Assembly: GCA_002397315.1 (NCBI GenBank)
Contig: DHAE01000030.1
Coordinates: 55,223 to 119,222, forward strand
Origin: Comamonadaceae bacterium UBA4962
Lineage (GTDB): Bacteria > Pseudomonadota > Gammaproteobacteria > Burkholderiales > Burkholderiaceae_C
Length of the DNA stretch: 64,000 nucleotides
Direction: 5' to 3'
The position numbers were made by a program, and so were the translations under genes. Below, in pieces: positions 8,442 through 18,932 of the stretch; position 1 is the first letter of the stretch, and each line of letters begins with the position of its first letter. The notes below the pieces were generated by a model. That model worked only from the letters and a program-made list of their open reading frames with translations, was not told the DNA's origin and made no database searches.

Positions 8442-9290
8442 TGTGGACAAGCCTGGGGGTATTTTCGGAGCAACTGCGGCCTTATCCACAGGCGCGGCCG
8501 ATCGGCCGAAGTTGTTATCGATCGGCGCGCGGGTTCACCCGGGTTCGCGCCACAGGGTTCGCCCGCAGCCAAGTCCGCGCTGCCATTGGACAAAAGCCGC
8601 TTGTCCACAGAAGGGGCCGGTCCTTACTACTATTCCTATGAATTTATAAAAGCTTTCAAGGAATAACAAGGAACATCCGTCCGGGGCACCGAAATCGGTC
8701 CGCGGGCAGGTTTTTGCGCCGATCCGTCCGGCGGACGGGCGGCGGGTCCACGGTCCTGCGGACGGCACCGTGCCGCCGGCATGGCTGGACACGGCATACG
8801 GCCGCTCGTCCGCCGCCTGTGCATGGCGAGGGAGCCTTGGCAGGCGATTCCGGGCGGCCGGCGGCCCTTCCTGGGTGCCATGCAGCGATCGGCTGCGGCC
8901 ACGGTACGTAGGCGGCCATGCGCGGCGTGCCGGCCCATGGCAGCCCGATCGATATCCGTCAGCCCGCGCGGCGGAAATTTCGGATGGACTCATCCGTTCC
9001 GCGCACCGGCCACGCCGCAGCGGCGGATCGCGCGGCGACAGACCGCCAAAAGGGCCGTGCGGCGGAACAACCCTGGGGACATCTTTCGCACAAGCACCGG
9101 GTTGTCCACACGAAAAGGCGATGGCGCCTATTTGTCCCCGCCGCGCGGACAGCGGCAGCCCGGTGCCACCCACAGGGTTGGCCCGCGGCCAAGTGCCTTG
9201 TCAGGCAACGGAAATCCGCAGTTGTCCACAGGCCGGGGCGGTGCTTACTACTACGACTATGTTTTTATAAAAACTACAAAGAAGAAGACA
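8442..9290. other. Candidate replication origin (DnaA boxes plus two unwinding modules)
   Basis: No gene fits 8350-9575. The stretch holds DnaA-box-like sites: TTATCCACA at 8482-8490 (perfect), TTGTCCACA at 8601-8609, 9102-9110 and 9222-9230, and the same in reverse at 8442-8450. Twice, a box is followed by about 11 GC-rich bases, then CTTACTACTA... triplets, then an AT-rich TTTATAAAA: 8601-8652 and 9222-9273. This is the order of the basal unwinding system described for bacterial oriC (DnaA box, GC-rich spacer, DnaA-trio, AT-rich DNA). A 7-bp inverted repeat CCGTCCG/CGGACGG lies at 8724-8738. Against it: dnaA is 35 kb away and has boxes of its own. Confidence 0.55.
8551..8670 (+). repeat. 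Origin-like direct repeat, copy A
   Basis: Imperfect repeat of about 120 bases beginning CACAGGGTTCGCCCGC and continuing through TTGTCCACA, the CTTACTACTATTCCTATG triplets and TTTATAAAA. Copy B lies about 621 bases downstream in the same orientation. Confidence 0.75.
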
Positions 9291-9292
9291 GG
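9171..9292 (+). repeat. Origin-like direct repeat, copy B
   Basis: Second copy, beginning CACAGGGTTGGCCCGC and running through TTGTCCACA, CTTACTACTACGACTATG and TTTATAAAA. The order and spacing of the elements are the same as in copy A, while the intervening bases have diverged. Confidence 0.75.
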
Positions 9293-9575
9293 ACAACAGG
9301 GATGCGGACCTCCGGGCCGAGCAGAGCCCGCATGCAGGCGCAGGGAGGCAGATCAGGGACGGCGCAGGTGGGGCGCCACGGCGGATGCCCGGACCGGGCA
9401 ACTGCGAGGGGCAGGAAGGCGCCTTTCAGGGGCTCGTGTAGGGGGTGGGCGCCACCGTGCGGAAAAGCGGCTGGCGGGCCTCTGGTGCGTTCTGGCAGGC
9501 CGGTATGCCGGTTGCCGGCAGCCGAGAGGTCGGCGGCGCCGTGCTTTCAGCCGCCGGGCGCGTGCGGCGCCGAAT

Positions 9576-12500
9576 TCAGCGCGCGGGAATGCGGGCGCGC
9601 AGAAAGTCTTCCAGCGCCGCTTCGGGCAGCGGACGGCTGAAGAAATAGCCCTGGTAGGCCAGACAGCCGGCATGCTCGAGCCGTCCGCGCTGTTCGGAGG
9701 TCTCGACGCCTTCGGCGATCACGTCCAGGCCCAGGCTGCGCGAGAGCGCGATGATGGTGTCCACGATGGCCGCGTCGTTCGGATCGGCCAGCAGATCGCG
9801 CACGAAGCTCTGGTCGATCTTGAGCTGGTCCAGCGGCATGCGCTTGAGGTAGCTCAGCGACGAATAGCCGGTGCCGAAGTCGTCCAGCGAGAAGCCCACG
9901 CCGTGGGCCCGCAGGGCCGACATGGTGGCGATCGTGGTTTCCATGTCCTCGACGAAGAGGCTTTCCGTCAGTTCCAGTTTCAGCCGGCCGGCCGGCGCGC
10001 CGGTGGACGTGATGGCGCGGACCACGTCTTCCACGAAGGCCTCGTGGTGGAACTGGCGCGAACTCACGTTCACCGCCATGCCGAGGTGCGCCCGGCTGGG
10101 AACGTCCTTCCAGCGCGCGAGCTGCGTGCAGGCGGTGTGCAGCACCCAGCGGCCCAGCGGCAGGATCAGGCCGGTCTCCTCGGCCAGCGGAATGAATTCG
10201 CCGGGCGAGACCATGCCGCGGTGCGGATGCGGCCAGCGCACGAGCGCCTCCACGCCGGTCACGCAGCCGCGGTGGTCGACCTGCGGCTGGTAGTGCAGCA
10301 TGAACTGGTCGCGCGCCAGCGCGGCGCGCAGGTCGTTCTCGAGCTCCGCCCGGGCCGTGACCACCGCCTGCATGCCCGGGTCGAAGAAGCGCAGCGTGTT
10401 GCGGCCGGCGGTCTTGGCCTGGTACATCGCGAGGTCCGCCTGCTTGAGCAGCTCGCCCACGGTGGAGGTGCGCCCGTCGCCGAACGGCGCCACGCCGATG
10501 CTGGGCGTGCTCCGGTAGTGGTAGCCCTGCAGCACGTAGGGCGTGGCCAGCACTGACAGGATCTTCTCGCCCACGGTGCGCGCGCTCATGGCGAGTTCGT
10601 CGGCGCGGGCGCTCAGGCCCTCGACCATCACCACGAACTCGTCGCCGCCCAGGCGGGCCACGGTGTCCACCGAGCGCACGCAGGTGTTCAGGCGCGCCGC
10701 CACCTGCTGCAGCAGCACGTCGCCCTGGTCGTGCCCCAGGGTGTCGTTGAGGGTCTTGAAGTTGTCCAGGTCGATGAACAGCAGCGCCCCGCCCTGGCGG
10801 CGCCGGTGCGCCGTGGCCAGCGCCTGGCGCATGCGGTCCATCAGCAGCATCCGGTTGGGCAGGCCGGTGAGGGAATCGTAGAACGCGAGGCGCTGGATCT
10901 CGCGCTCGGTCGCCTTGCGCTGGCCGATGTCGGTGTTGATCGCCAGGATCGCGTCGGGCTGGCTCTGCTCGCCCGGGATCAGCGTCCAGCGGCCCTCCAC
11001 GTCCAGCCGCCGGCCGTCGCGGTGGAACTGCACGATCTCGCCGGACCATTCGCCGTGCTCGCGCGTGGTGTGCGTGGCGCGCAGGAATTCCTGCGTGTCC
11101 TGGTAGAGCAGCGCGGCGATGGACTGGCCGACCGCCTCGTCGCGCGTCCATCCGTAGAGGCGCTCGGCGCCCTCGTTCCAGAAGGTGATGCGGTGGTCCA
11201 GGTCGCGCACGATGATCGCGTCGCGCGCCTTGTCGAGCAGCGACGCCTGCCGGCGGATGTGCGCGTCCGATGCCTGGCGCGCCATTTCGGCGGCGGCCCG
11301 GGCCGCGAAGATGCGCAGCGTGGAAATCACCATGCCCGGCTGCTGCAGCGGTTCGCGGAATATCACGAACACGACGCCGATGGGGTGTCCCTCGGCATCG
11401 CGCAGCTGCAGGCCGACATAGGCCTGCGCGCCCATGCGCGCCACGGGCGAATCGGGGTAGAGCTCCGAGATGCCGTGCGGTATCACGCATTCGGCCTCGT
11501 TCACGAGGCGCAGGCTCGGCGTGCCCTCGAGCGGATACTCGGCATTCGGCTTCGCCACGCCCTCTTCCACGCGCGAGAGCGTCACGGCGCGCGGCATCTG
11601 GCCGGCCGTCTGCGGCAGCAGGCGCGTCACGCACCCCGCCTGCGCGCCCAGCGCGTCGCACATGTGGCTGGCCAGCTGCTTGAAGAACTGCGTGCCGGTG
11701 CTGGCCGACACGGCGGCGGCCGCCTTGAGCACCACGGCCTGCAGGCGCTGCTGGTCCTGGCGCGTGCGCAGGCTGCCCAGCCCGAAGGCGATGTCGTTGG
11801 CGAGCTGCTGCAGCAGTTCGGTTTCCTCGGCACCGGTCTCCAGCACGTCCTCGGGGTAGAGCGTGAGCAGCCCGAACACCTGCTCCGCATCGCGCAGCGG
11901 CAGGCTGATGACGGCCGGCAGTCCCTGCTCCCGGAGCGGCTGCGCCCAGAGGTCGGCATCCCGCGCCTTGCCCAGGTCGTGCACGATCACCGGGCGGCCG
12001 CTGCGCAGCGCCTCGCCCGAGGGGCCGGGGCTGTGCGGCGTCCAGGGGGCGTCCGGCCGGCCGGCCGGGCGCAGCGCTTCGACGCCCACGGTGGTCAATC
12101 CGGCCCAGGCCACGGGCTCGATGCTGGAGCGCTCGGTGCCGCCGAGCGTCCAGCGGCGCAGCATGCCCACCCAGGCGCTGCGGTAGCCGCCCACCTCGCG
12201 CGCGATGCGGCAGACCTCCGAGAGCAGCGCCGCCTCGCCGGTGGCGCGCACCAGCGCCTCGTTGCAGGCGCTGAGCAGCCGCTGCACCGTGCCGACGCGC
12301 GCCAGCTCGCGCTCCACGCGCATGCGCTGGGTCACGTCGGTGGCGAGCACCTGCCGCGCAGGCCGGCCGTCGAAGGTGGTGTCGCCCGCGAACACCTCCA
12401 TGTCGATCAGCGTGCCGTCCTTGCGGCAATGGCGCCGGTGCATGCCGTCACGCCGCGTGCCGGGCGGCAGCGAGCGCGCCTCGATTTCCCGCTGCGTGCG

Positions 12501-14102
12501 CTCGTGCGCGGGCCAGAGCTGCGCCGTGGTCATGCCCAGCAGCTCGGCCTCGGTGTAACCGTAATGGCGCACCATGGCGCGGTTCACCGCGAGGATGCGC
12601 AGGCTGCCGCGCTCGTACACCCACATCGGCTGCGGATGGGCGTCGAAGAGCGATCGGTACTGCTGCTCCGAGGCGCTCAGCTGCGCGGCATAGCTGCGCA
12701 ACTGCAGCACGGCGCCCAGCGATTCGGCCAGGATCTGCACGTAGGCCACGTGGCGCTGCGTGAAGGTGAACAGCGGATCGGCGTTCACCTTGAGCATGCC
12801 CAGCATGTTCTCGCCGGCGCGCAGCGGCGCGGCGATGAACGACAGCGCGCCGTGCCGCCCTTCGTCGGTGGCCAGCATCGCCTGCGGCTGCGCGCCGTCG
12901 CTGTGCAGCACGGTGTGCCCTGAGCCCAGCTGCTCCCAGAGCGGGTAGCCGAGCACGGGGCGCGATTCGTCCAGCGGCTCGGAGCGGCGGCCGGTGCTGG
13001 CGCGCACGCGCAGGCGGTCGCCCTCGCGCAGCACCACCATGGCGCCGTGCCCGTCCGCCAGGTCCATGGCCGTGCGCGCCGCCAGCTGCAGCACTTCGTC
13101 CAGGGGCAGCTCGGGCGCGCTCATGCGCTGCTGCACGCGCACCAGTTCGGCATGGGCGCTGGCGTCCCGCTGGGCCTGCAGCGCGCCCTGCTTCTGGGCG
13201 CTGATGTCGGTCATGCCGCCCACCATGCGCAGGGCGGCGCCCTCGTCGTCGCGGATCACGAAGCCGCGGTCGCGCACCCAGGCATAGGTGCCGTCCTGGC
13301 GGCGGAAGCGGTATTCGTCGGTCCAGTGCCGGGACGTGCCCTCGATGGCGGCGTGGATGCCTTCGAGCACGTGGTCGCTGTCGTCCGGATGCAGGCGCTG
13401 CGTCCAGGAGGTGCTGTCGTGCGGCAGCGTGTGCAGCGGCACGCCGAAGAGGGTCTCCATGCCCTCGTTCCACCACATCGAATCGTCGGTGAGATTCCAG
13501 TCCCAGATCGCGTCGGCCGTGGCGCGCGCCACGAGGTGGAAGCGTTCCTCCGACAGCGCGCGCTCCTGCGCGCGCCGCGCCCAGCCGCGCCGCTGCCGAC
13601 GCAGCTCCAGCAGCGCCATCGTCTGCTCGGCGATCGCCTCCAGCGCCTCCTGGCGCGTGGGATCGAGCGTGCGCGCGGCCGTATCCAGCACCGCCACGGC
13701 GCCCAGCACCAGCCCGTCGGCATTGCGGATCGGCATGCAGGCGCACATGCGGACGCGCGGCGGCCCGAGCACCAGCGGATGGCCGCGCAGCACGGGATGG
13801 GCGCGGGCATCTTCCACCTGCACCAGCTCTCCGCCCTGCGCGAGCGCACACAGCGTGTGCGGCCCGGCCGCCTTCTGCAGCACGTCGACGGCCATGCCGG
13901 CGCTCGCCTTGAACCATTCGCGGTCCGCATCCACGAAACCGATGACGGCCAGCGGTGCGTCGCACAGGTGCGCGGCGAGACGGGCGAGCTGGTCGAAGGT
14001 GTCCTCGGCCGGGGTGTCGAGGATGGCGCAGGCGTGCAGCGCGTCCAGGCGCCGACCGGGAGCGTCCGTGCGTACGCCCATGGTCAGCGCCCCGGGCGGC
14101 AA
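9576..14102 (-). CDS. Multi-sensor diguanylate cyclase/phosphodiesterase (GAF-PAS-GGDEF-EAL)
   Basis: A 1508-residue cytoplasmic protein with no obvious membrane span. Approximate order: GAF (20-165), PAS (190-310), GAF (330-475), PAS (480-600), GAF (620-765), GAF (775-935), PAS (945-1060), GGDEF (1070-1235), EAL (1250-1500). The cyclase site is intact (RLGGDEFVVM), with a product-inhibition RxxD (RSVD) five residues before it. The EAL domain has GVEALVRW, ELTESLF and DDFGTGYSSLSYL, so it should hydrolyse cyclic di-GMP. Which activity dominates cannot be read from sequence. A second Met (MGVRTDAPG) eight codons in is an equally good start. Its 3' end abuts the origin-like region. Confidence 0.88.
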   Translation of the reverse strand: MPPGALTMGVRTDAPGRRLDALHACAILDTPAEDTFDQLARLAAHLCDAPLAVIGFVDADREWFKASAGMAVDVLQKAAGPHTLCALAQGGELVQVEDARAHPVLRGHPLVLGPPRVRMCACMPIRNADGLVLGAVAVLDTAARTLDPTRQEALEAIAEQTMALLELRRQRRGWARRAQERALSEERFHLVARATADAIWDWNLTDDSMWWNEGMETLFGVPLHTLPHDSTSWTQRLHPDDSDHVLEGIHAAIEGTSRHWTDEYRFRRQDGTYAWVRDRGFVIRDDEGAALRMVGGMTDISAQKQGALQAQRDASAHAELVRVQQRMSAPELPLDEVLQLAARTAMDLADGHGAMVVLREGDRLRVRASTGRRSEPLDESRPVLGYPLWEQLGSGHTVLHSDGAQPQAMLATDEGRHGALSFIAAPLRAGENMLGMLKVNADPLFTFTQRHVAYVQILAESLGAVLQLRSYAAQLSASEQQYRSLFDAHPQPMWVYERGSLRILAVNRAMVRHYGYTEAELLGMTTAQLWPAHERTQREIEARSLPPGTRRDGMHRRHCRKDGTLIDMEVFAGDTTFDGRPARQVLATDVTQRMRVERELARVGTVQRLLSACNEALVRATGEAALLSEVCRIAREVGGYRSAWVGMLRRWTLGGTERSSIEPVAWAGLTTVGVEALRPAGRPDAPWTPHSPGPSGEALRSGRPVIVHDLGKARDADLWAQPLREQGLPAVISLPLRDAEQVFGLLTLYPEDVLETGAEETELLQQLANDIAFGLGSLRTRQDQQRLQAVVLKAAAAVSASTGTQFFKQLASHMCDALGAQAGCVTRLLPQTAGQMPRAVTLSRVEEGVAKPNAEYPLEGTPSLRLVNEAECVIPHGISELYPDSPVARMGAQAYVGLQLRDAEGHPIGVVFVIFREPLQQPGMVISTLRIFAARAAAEMARQASDAHIRRQASLLDKARDAIIVRDLDHRITFWNEGAERLYGWTRDEAVGQSIAALLYQDTQEFLRATHTTREHGEWSGEIVQFHRDGRRLDVEGRWTLIPGEQSQPDAILAINTDIGQRKATEREIQRLAFYDSLTGLPNRMLLMDRMRQALATAHRRRQGGALLFIDLDNFKTLNDTLGHDQGDVLLQQVAARLNTCVRSVDTVARLGGDEFVVMVEGLSARADELAMSARTVGEKILSVLATPYVLQGYHYRSTPSIGVAPFGDGRTSTVGELLKQADLAMYQAKTAGRNTLRFFDPGMQAVVTARAELENDLRAALARDQFMLHYQPQVDHRGCVTGVEALVRWPHPHRGMVSPGEFIPLAEETGLILPLGRWVLHTACTQLARWKDVPSRAHLGMAVNVSSRQFHHEAFVEDVVRAITSTGAPAGRLKLELTESLFVEDMETTIATMSALRAHGVGFSLDDFGTGYSSLSYLKRMPLDQLKIDQSFVRDLLADPNDAAIVDTIIALSRSLGLDVIAEGVETSEQRGRLEHAGCLAYQGYFFSRPLPEAALEDFLRARIPAR

Positions 14103-14338
14103 TGCGGTGCCCTGCGCTCAGGAACGTGCGACGTCGGAGGCGGGGGCGGATGCACCTGCATGGCGTGGGCGTGGTGGTTGGTGGACGGCGAAGGAACGCG
14201 CGGCGGGACACCCCCATCGTCGTAGACGGGCGGTCCCGGCGTGCATGTTTCCGAATGTACACCCTGGCCACCGTGCCCGGGCGCCGCCGCGGGGTGGAAT
14301 CCGTGCAGAAAACAACAGCGGCGGTGCGGCAGGACGGC

Positions 14339-15481
<1,143 letters not shown>

Positions 15482-15564
15482 GGACGGCGATTGTCGCGCT
15501 CCCGCGGGAATGCGCCTTGCGCCAGATCGCACCGATCCGCCGGTGCCGGCCGGCGGAGGCTCGC

Positions 15565-16116
15565 TCACGGCCTGCGGAACGCGATCGGCTGGCGCGACCA
15601 GTAGCCCGAACTGAAGCGGTCCAGCTTCACCGTGCCGCCCGTGGAGGGGGCGTGGACGAAGCGGCCGCCTTCCACCACGATGCCCGCATGCGTCGGCCGG
15701 CCGGAGCCGAAGATCACCAGGTCGCCGGTGCGCTCGCCGCCCGCCTCCACCGGGGCGCCGAAATCGCTGAGCTGCGCCACGGTGCGCGGCGGCGGAATTC
15801 CCGCGAGGCTGCGGTAGACGTAGCCGATCAGGCCGCTGCAGTCGAAACCGCCCTCGGGCGTGTTGCCGCCGTAGCGGTAGGGCGTGCCGACCAGGCCCAT
15901 CGCGTGGATCGCGATGTCGCTCGATTGCTCGGGCGTGAGGCGCGAATACGCATGACCGGGCGCCGCGCCGCGCCGGCCGCGGGAGGGCGACGTGCCGCAG
16001 GCCGCCAGCAGCACGGCCGCCATCGATGCCGCGGCGAGCATGGCCCGGCGGGAGGAAGTTCCCGCGGCGGCGCCGTCACCACGGGCGCTGCGGGCAAGGG
16101 GGGACCTGGTCTCCAT
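15565..16116 (-). CDS. NlpC/P60 (C40) peptidase lipoprotein
   Basis: 183 residues. After a basic N-region a lipobox (AAVLLAAC) predicts lipidation of the cysteine. The catalytic domain shows FDCSGLIGYVYR (nucleophile), RPTHAGIVVEGG (His) and FVHAPSTGG (third residue). Such enzymes cleave peptide cross-links or stem peptides in the cell wall. The gene lies just upstream of aroG on the same strand, 83 bases apart, but a functional link is unlikely. Confidence 0.85.
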   Translation of the reverse strand: METRSPLARSARGDGAAAGTSSRRAMLAAASMAAVLLAACGTSPSRGRRGAAPGHAYSRLTPEQSSDIAIHAMGLVGTPYRYGGNTPEGGFDCSGLIGYVYRSLAGIPPPRTVAQLSDFGAPVEAGGERTGDLVIFGSGRPTHAGIVVEGGRFVHAPSTGGTVKLDRFSSGYWSRQPIAFRRP

Positions 16117-16271
16117 GGCACGGCAGATTACCGCAGGTGCGGAAACCGGCGGCATTTTCCGGATTTTTGCGGGGCTCGCGCATGCCACGCGCCCCGCGTG
16201 GCATCGGCATGGCGCAGGGCTTTTCCGGACCCGCGGCCGCCCTCGCCCCGTTCCCATACCCGGTTCGGCTC

Positions 16272-17993
16272 TCAGACCGTGACCGGAGCCGCCTGCGGCG
16301 CGTCGGCCTTCGCGCCGCGCCGTGCGATCAGCCGGTTGGCCACCGCCACCACCGCCTGCACCGACGCGCTCACGATGCTGTGGTCCAGACCCACCCCGAA
16401 GGTGGCACCCGGCACGCCCTCGAGCGCGGCCTCCACGATCGCGAGCGCCTGGGCGCCGGCCCCTGCGCCGGTGGCGCGTTCTTCATAGTGGTCCACGCGC
16501 AGCGGCAGGCCGATCGCATCCACCGTGGCATCGATCGGGCCGTTGCCCCGGCCCTGCAGCGTCTGGCGCACGCCGTCGATCGTCACGTCGAGCGCGATGC
16601 CCTGCCCGTCTTCCTCGAGCCGCTGGCCGTGCAGCGTGAGCGTGCCGGGGGCCGCGCCGCCCGGGGCCCGGCCGTGCGCCGGTCCGATGTAGTGCTGCTC
16701 GAAGAGGTTCCAGAGCGCGCCGCCGTCCATCTCGCCCTCGCTCGAGTCGGTCGCGCGCTGCACCACGGCGCTGAACTCCACCTGCAGCCGGCGCGGCATC
16801 ACCACGCCGCGCTCGCGCTCCAGCAGGAAGGCGATGCCCCCCTTGCCGGACTGGCTGTTCACGCGGATCACGCTGTCGTAGGTGCGGCCGAGGTCCGCCG
16901 GGTCGATCGGCAGGTAGGGCACTTCCCAGAGGCCCGCCGGATCCTGCGCGGCGAAGCCCTTCTTGATCGCATCCTGGTGCGAGCCCGAGAACGCGGTGAA
17001 GACGAGGTCGCCCGCATACGGATGGCGCGGATGCACCGGCAGCGACGTGCATTCCTCGGCCACGCGCGCCACGTGCGTGATGTCGGAGAAGTCGAGGTTC
17101 GGGTGCACGCCCTGCGTGTACATGTTGAGCGCGAGCGTCACGATATCCACGTTGCCGCAGCGCTCGCCGTTGCCGAAGAGGCACCCTTCCACGCGGTCGG
17201 CGCCGGCCATCATCGCCAGCTCGGCCGCGGCCACGCCGGTGCCGCGGTCGTTGTGCGGATGCACGGAGAGCACGATGTGCTCGCGCGGCGCGAGCCGGCG
17301 GTGCATCCACTCGATCTGGTCGGCGAACACGTTCGGCGTGGCGTTCTCCACCGTCGTCGGCAGGTTGATGATGATCGGCCGGCCCGGGCCGGCGCCCCAT
17401 GCGGCGATCGCCGTCTGGCAGGCGCGCAGCGACACCTCGGGCTCGGTGGCGCTGAACGTCTCGGGCGAATACTGCAGCGTCCAGGCCGTGGCGGGCTGCG
17501 CGTCGGTGAGCCGCTTGAGCAGCGACACGTGGTGTCCGATGAATTCCATCACCTGCGACACGTTCATGCCGAACACGATGCGCCGCCAGGCCGGCGCCGT
17601 GGCGTTGTAGAGGTGCACGATGGCGCGCGGCGCGCCCTGCACGGCCTGGACCGTGCGCTCGATCAGATCCTCGCGCGACTGGGTCATGACCATGATGGTC
17701 ACGTCGTCGGGAATGCGGTCTGCCTCGATGAGGCGGCGCACGAAATCGAAATCCGTCTGCGACGCGGCGGGAAAGCCCACCTCGATCTCCTTGAAGCCGA
17801 TGCGCACGAGTTCCTCGAAGAGGCGCATCTTGCGCTCGCCGTTCATCGGCTCGAAGAGCGCCTGGTTGCCGTCGCGCAGGTCGGTGGAAAGCCAGATCGG
17901 CGCCTGCGTGATGCTGCGCGTGGGCCACGTGCGGTCGTGCAGGGACACGGTGGCGGTGGGTTGGTACTTGGTGGCGGGCTTGGAAATCATCAT
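16272..17993 (-). CDS. leuA: 2-isopropylmalate synthase (long LeuA form)
   Basis: 573 residues, the length of the longer LeuA type. The catalytic HMGL-like barrel has LSTDLRDGNQAL (metal-binding Asp and general acid-base region), EVGFPAASQTDFDF, and the metal motif SVHPHNDRGTG. The C-terminal LeuA dimer/regulatory domain (about 430-560) confers leucine feedback in the family. It makes the first committed intermediate of leucine synthesis from 2-ketoisovalerate and acetyl-CoA. The start is the first of two adjacent ATGs (MMISKP). The long leader carries a leucine-rich peptide, implying attenuation control. Confidence 0.93.
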   Translation of the reverse strand: MMISKPATKYQPTATVSLHDRTWPTRSITQAPIWLSTDLRDGNQALFEPMNGERKMRLFEELVRIGFKEIEVGFPAASQTDFDFVRRLIEADRIPDDVTIMVMTQSREDLIERTVQAVQGAPRAIVHLYNATAPAWRRIVFGMNVSQVMEFIGHHVSLLKRLTDAQPATAWTLQYSPETFSATEPEVSLRACQTAIAAWGAGPGRPIIINLPTTVENATPNVFADQIEWMHRRLAPREHIVLSVHPHNDRGTGVAAAELAMMAGADRVEGCLFGNGERCGNVDIVTLALNMYTQGVHPNLDFSDITHVARVAEECTSLPVHPRHPYAGDLVFTAFSGSHQDAIKKGFAAQDPAGLWEVPYLPIDPADLGRTYDSVIRVNSQSGKGGIAFLLERERGVVMPRRLQVEFSAVVQRATDSSEGEMDGGALWNLFEQHYIGPAHGRAPGGAAPGTLTLHGQRLEEDGQGIALDVTIDGVRQTLQGRGNGPIDATVDAIGLPLRVDHYEERATGAGAGAQALAIVEAALEGVPGATFGVGLDHSIVSASVQAVVAVANRLIARRGAKADAPQAAPVTV

Positions 17994-18055
17994 GACGGGT
18001 TCCACGAACGAAAGAGAAGAGAAGGGAAGAAAACCGGTGCGACATTCCCTGCAGC

Positions 18056-18227
18056 CCTCCACATGCGTGGAGGCTGGTTCGTGGGCCGGGGTCAGGGGAA
18101 GGTCGGTGTTGCGCAGGCTGGTGGCACGGGGGCCGGATCAGCGGGCAACGGGGATGGCGAACGCAGGCAGACCCCGGCCAGGCACTAGGCCTAGAGCTAG
18201 GGTGGATAGGATGCGGCTGCGTTGCAT
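18056..18227 (-). promoter_or_regulatory. leuA leader region (probable attenuator)
   Basis: Between the leader peptide start (18227) and leuA lies a hairpin CCTCCAC/GTGGAGG with a four-base loop (18056-18073). It is followed, after about 20 bases, by a pyrimidine-rich TTTTCTTCCC stretch. Together with four CTA leucine codons this fits ribosome-mediated attenuation, although the T-run is not directly against the hairpin. Confidence 0.5.
18138..18227 (-). CDS. leuL: leuA leader peptide
   Basis: A 29-residue frame, MQRSRILSTLALGLVPGR followed by GLPAFAIPVAR. Leucines 7, 10, 12 and 14 are all encoded by CTA, a codon that is rare in such GC-rich coding sequence; the fifth leucine is CTG. Clustered rare leucine codons ahead of a leucine-biosynthesis gene are the signature of a leader peptide whose translation senses charged leucyl-tRNA. 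No strong Shine-Dalgarno is visible. No homology was tested. Confidence 0.6.
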   Translation of the reverse strand: MQRSRILSTLALGLVPGRGLPAFAIPVAR

Positions 18228-18476
18228 GGTGTGCGGGATCGAGCATTCATGCTAGCACAGGGCGCGCGCGGCGGTAAAGCCCGCATCGGGCAGGCGGATG
18301 TCGAAGAATCCGCACCAGAGAAAGGATAAGAAGGCGCGCGTCTGCGGGCCGTGCATCCGCCGCCTGCCACTGCACGACCCGTGCGGAACGCATGCGCCGA
18401 CACGGTTCCTATAGTCGAGCCGGCCGGCATCGCTCGCCGCCGTCACTTTCTCCACCCACGCACAAAGGGCCCTCGC

Positions 18477-18887
18477 ATGACACAGCGCCAACTCGCCACC
18501 GTGAAAACCTACCTCGACCGGCTGCAGGCCGGCGACACCGCAGGCCTGATCGCGTGCTTCGAAAGCGAAGGCCAGGTGCATTCGCCGTTCCTCGGAACCA
18601 TGCGCGCCCGCGAGTTCTTCCAGAAGCTCGCCGCCGCCTCTGCCGCCAGCGTGATCACGCCCATCGACCTGCTGGTGTCCGCCGAGCCCGCGGCGGATGC
18701 GGTGCGCGTGGCCGCTTATTTCCGGTACGACTGGACGCTCTCCGACGGGCGGATCGTGCATTTCACGTGCGTGGACGTTTTCCGCTTCGCCGCGGGCAGC
18801 GCGGACATCCGGGACATGCACATCGTCTACGACACGCACCCCCTGCGCGAGCAGGTGGGCGACAAATACGCACCCGACGCTCCGTGA
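18477..18887 (+). CDS. SnoaL/NTF2-like protein
   Basis: 136 residues with the cone-shaped NTF2-like pattern: an N-terminal helix with YLDRLQAGDTAGLIACF, then SPFLGTMRAREFFQKL, then strands ending in DMHIVYDTHPLREQVGDKY. Family members range from isomerases to sequence-diverse hydrolases and unknowns. No catalytic assignment is possible. The gene is divergent from leuA and ends at a strong terminator. Confidence 0.7.
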   Translation: MTQRQLATVKTYLDRLQAGDTAGLIACFESEGQVHSPFLGTMRAREFFQKLAAASAASVITPIDLLVSAEPAADAVRVAAYFRYDWTLSDGRIVHFTCVDVFRFAAGSADIRDMHIVYDTHPLREQVGDKYAPDAP

Positions 18888-18932
18888 GCGCTGGCGGCCC
18901 CGGCCGCCGGCTTCTCCTCCGCCCATGCCCCC

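Noticed and set aside
8781..10556. Long plus-strand frame crossing the origin-like region into the GGDEF-EAL gene
   Set aside because: It is antisense to a well-supported gene at its 3' end, contains no recognisable domain and covers DnaA boxes and AT-rich modules. It is a composition artefact.
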